Part shown: piece by piece, positions 57,177 through 64,000 of the stretch
Position numbering within the stretch: position 1 is the first letter of the stretch
How the letters are laid out: each line of letters starts with the position of its first letter
Origin: Candidatus Latescibacterota bacterium
Lineage (GTDB): Bacteria > Krumholzibacteriota > Krumholzibacteriia > JACNKJ01
NCBI GenBank assembly: GCA_020633725.1
Contig: JACKDC010000001.1
Location: 1 to 64,000 of the forward strand
Direction: 5' to 3'
Length of the DNA stretch: 64,000 nucleotides
The notes under the pieces: model-generated
Database searches by the model: none
The model's input: only the letters and a program-made list of their open reading frames with translations
What the model was told of the DNA's origin: nothing
Made by a program: the position numbers and the translations under genes

Positions 57177-58586
57177 ATGGACCAGCCGACCCTCACCTTC
57201 TGGGGCGCTGCACGGAACGTCACCGGCAGCCGCCACCTGCTCCACGCGAACGGCGAGCAGCTGCTCCTCGACTGCGGGCTCTTCCAGGGGCGCCGGGCGG
57301 AGGCCAACCAGCAGAACCGCGAACTGCCCTTCAGGGCCAAGGACATCGCTGCCGTCGTGCTGAGCCACGCGCACATGGATCACGCGGGCAACCTGCCCAC
57401 GCTGGTCAAGCGCGGCTTCCGCGGCAAGATCCACTGCACGCCGGCCACGGCCGATCTCATCGGCGTGATGCTGCGCGACAGCGCGCACATCCAGGAGCGC
57501 GACGCCGAGTGGCTGAACAAGCGGCGGAAGCGGGGGCAGGAGAAGGTCGAGCCCCTCTACGCGCTGCGCGACGTGGAGCGCTGCCTGAAGCTCGTCGAGC
57601 CGCAGCGCTACCGCACGCCCTTCGCCGTGCGTCCCGGCGTGACCGCCACCTTCCGCGACGCGGGGCACATCCTGGGCAGCGCCTTTGTCGAGATGGCACT
57701 CGCCGCGAGCGTCACCGGCGACCGCCCACTGCGCCTCGTGTTCTCGGGCGACCTCGGGCGCAGGCACCTGCCCATCCTCAAGGATCCCGAGCAGCCCGAC
57801 GCCGCCGATGTGCTGGTGATGGAGAGCACCTACGGCGACCGCTTCCACGAGGACATCCGCGGCGCCGAGGACGCCCTGGGCGCCGTGGTGGAGCGCACCG
57901 CGAAGCGCGGCGGCAAGGTGGTGATTCCGGCCTTCAGCGTGGGCCGGAGCCAGGAGATCGTCTACGAACTGCACCGGCTCATGTCGGCCGGGGAGATCCC
58001 CGAGCTGCCCGTCTACATCGACAGTCCGCTCACGGCCAAGGTCAGCCAGATCTTCGCGCGGCACGAGGAGTGCTTCGACGCGGAGACCTGGGCGATCCTG
58101 TCCAAGGGCGGCGATCCATTCGGCTTCGAGCGGATGCGCTATGTCGAGAGCGTGGAGGAGTCCAAGCGGCTGAACAACCACCAGGGGCCCTGCGTGATCA
58201 TCTCCGCCTCGGGCATGTGCGAGGCGGGCCGGGTGCTGCACCACCTGGCCAACACGGTCGAGGATGAGCGGAACACCGTGCTCATCGTCGGTTTCCAGGC
58301 GTCCCACACGCTGGGGCGGCGGCTCGAAGAGAAGGCGCGGCGCGTGCGGATCCTGGGTTCGGAGTTCGTGGTGAACGCCGAGGTGGTGGCGCTGCACGCC
58401 TACAGCGCGCACGCCGACAAGCTCGACCTCCTGCGCTTCTACGAAGGCATGCGCGAGAAGCCCGGCCAGGTCTTCCTGGTGCACGGCGAGGAGCGCCAGT
58501 CCGAAGCGCTGGCTGACGCCCTTCGCGAGAAGGGCGCGACCCGCGTCGAGGTGCCGGACTACGGCGCCCGCTTCGCGCTCGGCTAG
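57177..58586 (+). CDS. Metallo-beta-lactamase/beta-CASP RNA-processing exonuclease
   Basis: The 469-aa protein has the MBL motif SHAHMDHAGNLP (zinc ligands), a downstream His in DAGHILGSAFVEM, and FSGDLGRRHLPIL with the ligand Asp. Its beta-CASP insertion is marked by ESTYGDRFHE, IPAFSVGRSQEIVYEL, and ASGMCEAGRVLHHL. The closing motif LHAYSAHADKLDLL and FLVHGEERQSEAL completes the site. It is related to archaeal/eukaryotic CPSF-type RNases and bacterial YSH1-like proteins, which cut or trim RNA. ATG 57177 is 14 bp after the propeller gene stop, with GGAAAGGA upstream. It is cytosolic, unlike its neighbours; co-transcription may be by position only. Confidence 0.95.
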   Translation: MDQPTLTFWGAARNVTGSRHLLHANGEQLLLDCGLFQGRRAEANQQNRELPFRAKDIAAVVLSHAHMDHAGNLPTLVKRGFRGKIHCTPATADLIGVMLRDSAHIQERDAEWLNKRRKRGQEKVEPLYALRDVERCLKLVEPQRYRTPFAVRPGVTATFRDAGHILGSAFVEMALAASVTGDRPLRLVFSGDLGRRHLPILKDPEQPDAADVLVMESTYGDRFHEDIRGAEDALGAVVERTAKRGGKVVIPAFSVGRSQEIVYELHRLMSAGEIPELPVYIDSPLTAKVSQIFARHEECFDAETWAILSKGGDPFGFERMRYVESVEESKRLNNHQGPCVIISASGMCEAGRVLHHLANTVEDERNTVLIVGFQASHTLGRRLEEKARRVRILGSEFVVNAEVVALHAYSAHADKLDLLRFYEGMREKPGQVFLVHGEERQSEALADALREKGATRVEVPDYGARFALG

Positions 58587-61063
58587 CGCAGCAAGGTCAG
58601 CCGCTCGCTGTCCACCTGTCCCGCCGCCGTCAGGCGCGCGAAGTAGACGCCGCTCGGCAGCGCGTGGCCGGCCTCGTCCCGTCCATCCCAGGTCACCGTC
58701 ATCTCGCCCGCCGGCAGCGCGGCGGCGAGCAGCTGGCGGACCGCCCGTCCCCGCACGTCGTAGATGGACAGCGTGGCGCGCCCCGGCGCGTCCAGCGCGA
58801 AGCGCAGCGTGGTCTGCGGGTTGAAGGGATTGGGGAAGCTGGCCAGCGCGAGCGGGGCGGTCGGCGTGGCCGGTGCGGCCGTCACCGCGCTCGCATCGAA
58901 GTCCCAGATGCCGCGGCCGTAGGTGCCGAAGCGCATGACGCCCATGGCGGGCACGGCTTCCACGCTCCAGAAGAGCGTGAGGGGGACGCCGTCGCCGATG
59001 TACTGCCAGGTGCTGCTCCCCGCCTCCAGCCGGTAGGGGCCGGACTCGGTGGCGGCGTAGAGCGTTTCGCTGTCGGGACCCTGGGTCGCGAGCATGTAGA
59101 CGAGCGTGGGGGGCAGGCCGTCGCCGAGGGGCGTCCAGCTCACGCCGCCGTCGTCCGTGCGGTAGACGGCCGGGCCGCTGTAGCCGCTGCCGCCGAGCCA
59201 GGCGCGCTGGGCATCCAGCGGCGAGCAGACGAGCGCGTTGCCGTAGAAGTAGTGCGAGCTCGGTCCCTGGTCCGGCGAGTGGGTCCAGGTCGCGCCGCGG
59301 TCCGCGCTGTACCAGAGCTCGCCCGAGTCGGTCGAGGCGAGGCGGCGGTCCAGGTCCACCGGGCTGATCGCAAAGGCGCTCAGGTAGGACCCGCCGGCCG
59401 TGGTGAAGTTCTGCGGGTTGTTGGTGTAGGTGACGTTGTCCGCCCCCGTCCAGCGCCCGCGATAGAGGTACTGGCCGCAGAAGTAGAAGGCCTGCAGGTC
59501 CTCCGGATCGGCCACGATCGGCGGCAGCCAGAGGTGGTTCGAGCCAGCGGGGAAGTCCAGGTAGTGCAGCGTGGGGCCGATCTCGTGGTAGTGCACGAGC
59601 GTGAAGCCCGGGTAGACCGAGAAGACGATCGTGTGCGTCCCGTCGCCCGAGGTCAGGTGCCCGTAGTCGCCGCTGATGAGCTGCTGGAAGTCCGCCGCCT
59701 GGCCGCGAAAGCCGTCCGCGCGCTGGTAGCCCTGGTCCTGGGCGCCGACCGCGATGCGCGTGGGGGAGAGCGCGCTGGTGAGCACGTCGTAGTACTGGCC
59801 CACGCCGAGTCCGGCGAGCGAGAGGTTGGTCACGCTGGCGAGCCCGTCGGCGCTGATGTAGATGCCGCCGTCGGTGCAGGGGAACCAGCGCTCGCCCACG
59901 CCGGGAATGCTCAGGACCTCGAGCCCCGGGTTGTCGGCGTGCAGCTTGTTCAGCGGGTCGCCGTAGTACTCGCCCCAGCCGTTGACCTTGGCGAAGCTCC
60001 CGCCGCCGTCCACGCTGCGCCAGACCTCGACGCCGGAGAAGGCCACCAGGTTGGGGTTGGTGGTGGAGCAGTTCATCGTCTCCCAGAAGTCGTCGATGCC
60101 GTAGCGGAAGGCCCAGCTCGCCCCGCTGTCGGTGCTGCGCCAGAGCTCCCAGACGCCGGCGATGCGCGCGGCCACGTAGAACGTGGGCGCGCCGGCCTCG
60201 CAACCGGCGAGGATGACCTTGCTCGGCGTGCTCGGCATCTGGCCGAGAGGTGTCCAGGTGGCGCCGAGATCCCCGCTGAAGTAGAGCGTGCGGCTGATCA
60301 TCAGGTAGAGATCGTGCCCCGCCACGCGGTCCACCCAGAAGTCCGCCACGCTGTTGTTGGTGTGGTTGACGAGCTGGTAGCTGCGGCCGGCGTCATCCGA
60401 GCGGTAGAGCTCGGTGCCCAGTCCGGCCGAGGCGAGCAGCAGGTAGACGCGGTCGGCGTTCGCCGGATCGCGCTGGATGCGCAGGCCGTTCTGGGGCGAG
60501 GCGGGCAGGCCGGCGGGCAGCAGCCAGGTCGCGCCCTGATCCTCGCTGTAGCGGATCACCGTGCTGGTGGAGAGCACGGTGACGACCTCGGGGCTCACGC
60601 CCGCCGCGCAGACGCCGTTGCGCACGCCGCCGTAGAGGTTGTCCGAGAGCGGGCGCCAGCCGTTGCCGGCGAGATCCGCCTTCCAGAGGCCGCCCAGGTC
60701 CGCGCCGGCGTAGAGGCTGTCGCCGGCCACGGAGACGGCCGCGCAGTGGATGCGCCCCGCCTGGTTGTGGCTGCCGATCTCCGTCCAGGCGCCCACCCGC
60801 TCGCGGCCGGCGGCGGCCAGCTCGCGGGCCTCGCCGTTCGCGCGCTCCAGGGCGCGCCAGTCGGTGCCCGGCGCGGCGCGGTGCATCGCCTCGACCCACT
60901 GCTCGCGCAGTTCGTGGTTGCGCTCCTCGGCGGCCTCGTCGAGCCGGTGCTCGGTGGGGCGGGGCAGGGGGCGCTCGGCGCGGCCCAGCTGCCAGGCGAA
61001 CGCGGCGCCGAGCGCGACGAGGAGGGCGAGGCTCAGCAGGGGACGTCCTGTGCGTGCGGACAT
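58583..61063 (-). CDS. Secreted beta-propeller (sialidase/BNR-like) protein with type IX-like sorting domain
   Basis: The 826-aa protein has a signal/membrane segment (LLSLALLVALGAAFAWQLG) and a long propeller of repeats with Asp-box-like S-x-D-x-G-x-T/S-W motifs: SEDQGATWLLP, STDSGASWAFRYG, SADRGATWTHSPDQG, RTDDGGVSWTPLGDG. These occur in sialidase-like and photosystem-assembly-like exoproteins. It ends with a FlgD-like sorting domain (SFPNPFNPQTTLRFALDAPG ... WDGRDEAG, LPSGVYFARLTAAG). No catalytic residues were recognised. It is probably exported to the surface and may bind or act on glycans or proteins. The stop shares CTAG with the beta-CASP gene. Confidence 0.87.
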   Translation of the reverse strand: MSARTGRPLLSLALLVALGAAFAWQLGRAERPLPRPTEHRLDEAAEERNHELREQWVEAMHRAAPGTDWRALERANGEARELAAAGRERVGAWTEIGSHNQAGRIHCAAVSVAGDSLYAGADLGGLWKADLAGNGWRPLSDNLYGGVRNGVCAAGVSPEVVTVLSTSTVIRYSEDQGATWLLPAGLPASPQNGLRIQRDPANADRVYLLLASAGLGTELYRSDDAGRSYQLVNHTNNSVADFWVDRVAGHDLYLMISRTLYFSGDLGATWTPLGQMPSTPSKVILAGCEAGAPTFYVAARIAGVWELWRSTDSGASWAFRYGIDDFWETMNCSTTNPNLVAFSGVEVWRSVDGGGSFAKVNGWGEYYGDPLNKLHADNPGLEVLSIPGVGERWFPCTDGGIYISADGLASVTNLSLAGLGVGQYYDVLTSALSPTRIAVGAQDQGYQRADGFRGQAADFQQLISGDYGHLTSGDGTHTIVFSVYPGFTLVHYHEIGPTLHYLDFPAGSNHLWLPPIVADPEDLQAFYFCGQYLYRGRWTGADNVTYTNNPQNFTTAGGSYLSAFAISPVDLDRRLASTDSGELWYSADRGATWTHSPDQGPSSHYFYGNALVCSPLDAQRAWLGGSGYSGPAVYRTDDGGVSWTPLGDGLPPTLVYMLATQGPDSETLYAATESGPYRLEAGSSTWQYIGDGVPLTLFWSVEAVPAMGVMRFGTYGRGIWDFDASAVTAAPATPTAPLALASFPNPFNPQTTLRFALDAPGRATLSIYDVRGRAVRQLLAAALPAGEMTVTWDGRDEAGHALPSGVYFARLTAAGQVDSERLTLLR

Positions 61064-61181
61064 GCTCTCTCACTTTCGCGATGGACCGCCGGCGGCCGCC
61101 GGCGGGAAGGGACGGTGTCACGAGCCCCGCAAGTGTAGCTCGCCGCGCGGGTTCGGCTCAAGGGGCCGGCCGCCTCGGTTC

Positions 61182-61210
61182 TTGCCAAAGCGGTCCGCAG
61201 GCACTAGCCT
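61182..61210 (+). promoter_or_regulatory. Promoter of the phosphate transport operon
   Basis: TTGCCA (61182-61187), a 17-bp spacer and TAGCCT (61205-61210), about 100 bp upstream of ATG 61309. I did not find a Pho-box-like repeat. Confidence 0.6.
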
Positions 61211-61308
61211 GCCCTGTTCGCCCTCGCCCGGAGCGCGGAGGAGGAGATGGAGCATCTGCAGGCCGTGCCGAGCTCGGGCGTGCAAGAAAGGACGCGACCG
61301 CGACACCC

Positions 61309-63435
61309 ATGACTAGCCGCCGCGCATGGCCTCACCGTCTCGCCGCCCTGCTCGTCCTCCTCGCCCTGATCTCGGCGGCCGGTCGCGCGATGGCGGCGCG
61401 TCTGGAGTTCGCCGGCCCGACCTCGCTGGCGACGCCGGGTGGCCAGCGGCTCAGCCTGGTGGAGGGCGGCGAGACGCTGCTCCTCGCCCGCGCGGTGGGG
61501 GACGACGGCGCGCCCCTCGTCGACGCCACGGTGAGCGTCCTTCTCATCAGTCCGAGCTTGCGCAGCCTCGGCAGTGCGAACACCGATTCCACCGGCCTCG
61601 CGCGCTTCGTCTACCGTCCCGGCGGCCCGACGGGCGGGCAGGTGGTGGAGCTACGGCTGGAGGGCGCCCCGGGCGGCGCGGGCCGGCTGCTCTACCAGGT
61701 GCAGGTGCACCCCCGCGGCTGGATCCTGATCATGTTCTTCGGCCTCATCGGCGGGGTGGGGATCTTCCTCTTCGGGATGGACCTCATGAGCGCCTCGCTG
61801 CAGCGTTCCGCGGGCGGGCGGCTGCGCGCGCTGCTCAGCGCGCTCACCCGCAACCGGCTCATGGGGCTCGTGGTGGGGGCCTTCGTCACGGTGCTGATCC
61901 AGAGCAGCAGCGCGACCACGGTGCTGCTCGTCAGCTTCGTGCAGGCCGGGTTGATGAGCTTCACGCAGACCCTCGGCGTGATCCTGGGCGCGGACATCGG
62001 CACGACGGTGACGGCGCAGCTCATCGCCTTCCAGCTCACGGAGTACGCGCTGCTCGCCATCGGGCTCGGCTTCCTCCTGCGCACGCTGGCACGCCGTCCC
62101 GGGCTGCGGCACGCGGGCGAGGTGCTGCTCGGCGCCGGATTGCTGTTCTTCGGCATGCACGTCATGTCGCAGTCCATGGCGCCGCTCCGCAGCCACCTTC
62201 CCTTCCTCGCGCTGCTCCAGGAGCTCGAGAACCCGGTGGCGGGCATCGTCGTGGGGACGATCTTCACCGCGCTCATCCACAGCAGCGCCGCCTTTCTCGG
62301 CCTCGTGATCGTGCTGGCCCAGCAGGGGCTCGTGAGCCTCGACGCGGCCATCCCCCTCATGTTCGGCGCGAACATCGGCACCTGCGTCACGGCCGCGCTC
62401 GGCAGCCTGAAGATGGGCCGTCCCGCCAAGCGCGTGGCGCTGGCCCACACCGCCTTCAAGGTGCTCGGCGTGCTGCTGGCGGTGGCCTGGATTCCGCAGC
62501 TGGCGTCGCTGGTGCGGGCCATCTCGCCGGCGGCGCCGGCGGTGGCGCCCGACGGAGCCGGGCTCTACGCGGAGCTCCCCCGTCAGATCGCCAACGCGCA
62601 CACGATCTTCAACGTCGGACTGGCCCTGCTCTTCCTGCCCTTCACGGGGCTCTGCGCCCGGGCCGTGGTGAAGCTGCTGCCCGATCGGCCCGAGCCGCCG
62701 CTGCCCGAGCGCCTGCGCGCGCGCCACCTGGAGCCCAGCCTGCTGGGGACGCCGGCGCTGGCCCTGAATCTGGCGAAGGTGGAGATACTGCGCCTGGGCA
62801 AGCAGGTGAAGGAGATGACCGAGCTCGTCATCGAGCCGCTCTGCGGCAGGCATCCGGAGCAGCTGGCCGCGCTCGACGCCGCGGAGGAGCGCGTCGACGC
62901 GCTCGACGCGCAGATCACCAGCTATCTCCTCGAGATCGGCCGGCGCAATCTGAGCCCGGAGCAGACCGAGGAGGTCTACCTGATGCTCCACGTGACCAAG
63001 CTCTTCGAGCTGAGCTCGGACGTCATCCACCGGGAGCTCAAACCCCTCGCGCAGCAGAAGCGGGCCGCGGGGCTCGCGTTCTCGGAGCAGGGCGAGGCCG
63101 AGGTGCGCGCCTATCACCTGAAGGTGGTGAAGCAGATCGCCCGGGCGCTGGACGCCTTCCGCGACAACAGCCTCGCGAAGGCGCAGCGCATGACGCACAA
63201 GCAGGCGCGCTACGTCGCGCTGGAGGAGAGCTTCCGCCGCGCGCACTTCGAACGCGTCCGCGGCGCGGTGAGCGAGTCGGTGGCCAGCAGCGAGCTGCAC
63301 ATCGCGCTCATGGACTCGCTGCGCAAGATCAACAGCCACTCGGCGGACATCGCGCGCGCCATGCTCACGCGCTTCGCGCGGGACAGCCGTGCCGACAGCC
63401 CCGCGAACCCACAGCCAGAGGGTGAGACGCGATGA
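61309..63435 (+). CDS. Na/Pi cotransporter family protein with N-terminal Ig-like and C-terminal PhoU-like domains
   Basis: The 708-aa protein starts with a signal-type helix (LAALLVLLALISAAG) and an extracytoplasmic Ig/Big-1-like domain (about 30-140: ARAVGDDGAPLVDATVSVLL ... TGLARFVYRPGGPTGG). Then comes a NptA/PNaS-type transporter (about 145-450) with the two inverted QSSSATT-like repeats: VTVLIQSSSATTVLLVSFVQ and TALIHSSAAFLGLVIV, plus GADIGTTVTAQL and GANIGTCVTAALGS. The C-terminal 220 residues are PhoU-like helical bundles (EMTELVIEPLCGRH ... HRELKPLAQQKR). It imports phosphate with sodium or exports it; the PhoU part may gate it. ATG 61309 is the best start. It overlaps the Ppx gene (ATGA). 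Confidence 0.9.
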   Translation: MTSRRAWPHRLAALLVLLALISAAGRAMAARLEFAGPTSLATPGGQRLSLVEGGETLLLARAVGDDGAPLVDATVSVLLISPSLRSLGSANTDSTGLARFVYRPGGPTGGQVVELRLEGAPGGAGRLLYQVQVHPRGWILIMFFGLIGGVGIFLFGMDLMSASLQRSAGGRLRALLSALTRNRLMGLVVGAFVTVLIQSSSATTVLLVSFVQAGLMSFTQTLGVILGADIGTTVTAQLIAFQLTEYALLAIGLGFLLRTLARRPGLRHAGEVLLGAGLLFFGMHVMSQSMAPLRSHLPFLALLQELENPVAGIVVGTIFTALIHSSAAFLGLVIVLAQQGLVSLDAAIPLMFGANIGTCVTAALGSLKMGRPAKRVALAHTAFKVLGVLLAVAWIPQLASLVRAISPAAPAVAPDGAGLYAELPRQIANAHTIFNVGLALLFLPFTGLCARAVVKLLPDRPEPPLPERLRARHLEPSLLGTPALALNLAKVEILRLGKQVKEMTELVIEPLCGRHPEQLAALDAAEERVDALDAQITSYLLEIGRRNLSPEQTEEVYLMLHVTKLFELSSDVIHRELKPLAQQKRAAGLAFSEQGEAEVRAYHLKVVKQIARALDAFRDNSLAKAQRMTHKQARYVALEESFRRAHFERVRGAVSESVASSELHIALMDSLRKINSHSADIARAMLTRFARDSRADSPANPQPEGETR

Positions 63436-64000
63436 CCGTCCGCGCGGCCTTCGACATCGGCAGCAACTCGGTGAAGGTCGTGGCCGCCGAGCGCCTGGAC
63501 GCGCCGCGCCTCGACGCGGTGACGGTCTGCGGGCTGGGCGAGAGCCTGCCCGCCACCGGCCGCCTGTCCGAGCCGGCCATGGAACGCACGCTGGACGCCC
63601 TCGCCGACCTGGTCCGCCGCGCCCGCGCGGCCGGCGCCAGTGACTTCGCCGCGGTGGGCACCCAGAGCCTGCGGCGCGCGTCCAACGCCGCCGAGTTCCT
63701 GCGGCGGGCCGAGGCGCGCTGCGGCCTCGCGGTGGAGATCATCCCCGGCGAGGAGGAGGCGCGCCTGTCCTTCCTCGCGGCGCGCTCCGGGGCGGGTGCC
63801 CCGGACGGCCCCTGTCTGCTCTTCGACGTCGGCGGCGGCAGCACGGAGTTCATCCGCGGCGAGGGCGACGCGCTCGGCGCGCGGCTCAGCCTGGAGCTGG
63901 GCTGTCTGCACCTGCGCGAAGCCCACGAGCGCAGCGATCCCATCCGCCCCGACGAGCTCGCCGCCATGCAGCGCGCCGCGGCGGACGCCCTCGCCCCGCT
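63432..64000 (+). CDS. Ppx/GppA-type exopolyphosphatase (3' end outside window)
   Basis: The first 189 codons are visible; the frame is still open at the window end. Phosphate-binding motifs of the actin-like fold are FDIGSNSVKVVAAE, GTQSLRRASNAAEFLRR, EIIPGEEEARLSFLA and LLFDVGGGSTEFIRGEG. Enzymes of this family remove phosphate from polyphosphate or pppGpp. ATG 63432 overlaps the transporter stop (ATGA), linking phosphate transport and polyphosphate turnover in one operon. Confidence 0.95.
   Translation, partial: MTVRAAFDIGSNSVKVVAAERLDAPRLDAVTVCGLGESLPATGRLSEPAMERTLDALADLVRRARAAGASDFAAVGTQSLRRASNAAEFLRRAEARCGLAVEIIPGEEEARLSFLAARSGAGAPDGPCLLFDVGGGSTEFIRGEGDALGARLSLELGCLHLREAHERSDPIRPDELAAMQRAAADALAP

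Overview
The window is very GC-rich and densely coded on both strands. It looks like a diderm (Gram-negative-type) bacterium of the wider FCB group, possibly a candidate phylum of the Eisenbacteria/Krumholzibacteria kind. That placement is inference. It rests on several large secreted proteins ending in a FlgD-like/type IX-style sorting domain (NPFNPSTTLRF ... SGVYFARL), many outer-membrane beta-barrels, TonB, RND, TolC and LolA-like envelope genes, and a kinase-TPR protein. No rRNA or taxonomic marker is present to settle it.

Layout. 1-2245: 3' part of a Ser/Thr kinase-TPR gene. 2319-2479: tRNA-Lys(CTT) with a clear sigma70 promoter and an intrinsic terminator. 2599-6373: MacA-like adaptor plus two MacB/FtsX-type permeases without an adjacent ATPase. 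6417-7290: a monocistronic small secreted protein. 7308-11131 (minus): cupredoxin, orphan histidine kinase and porin-like barrel. A 138-bp MITE-like element with 9-bp target duplications sits directly upstream of this operon. 11441-14439: HD-GYP-like protein and convergent typA. 14565-21958: NtrY/NtrX-like two-component pair, a CBM48-like/Omp85 fusion, a DUF4390 protein and glycogen debranching enzyme GlgX. 22083-29722: two tandem paralogous ~1045-aa secreted proteins and a VCBS-repeat protein interrupted by one in-frame UGA. 29733-32218 (minus): a small secreted protein and a thioredoxin/beta-barrel fusion. 32298-32780: ssrA (tmRNA) with promoter and terminator. 32852-34694: aldo/keto reductase and glutaminyl cyclase. 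34737-38028: SPFH protein, ribbon-helix-helix protein, ABC ATPase and FtsX permease behind a palindromic operator. 38025-41443 (minus): molybdopterin oxidoreductase with a fused iron-sulfur/DmsC-type membrane subunit. 41492-47425: complete TolC-MFP-RND efflux operon. 47422-48192 (minus): DUF3667 protein. 48276-53753: ArsR-rhodanese regulator with its operator, then MMPL/RND exporter, LolA-like protein, barrel and DUF2892 protein. 53848-58586: TonB receptor, beta-propeller and beta-CASP nuclease. 58583-61063 (minus): propeller protein with sorting domain. 61182-64000: Na/Pi cotransporter-PhoU protein and the start of a Ppx/GppA phosphatase.

Most functional groups are tight operons with ATGA or GTGA start/stop overlaps, and three of the six convergent pairs share just the four bases CTAG. 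Recognisable sigma70-like promoters (TTGACA-like, 16-19 bp spacer, TAnnnT) precede most transcription units. The strongest items for follow-up are the MITE at the cupredoxin operon, the in-frame UGA at 28772, the shared C-terminal SAVKSLY motif, the ArsR-rhodanese export operon with its operator, and two unusual barrel fusions (thioredoxin-barrel and CBM48-Omp85).
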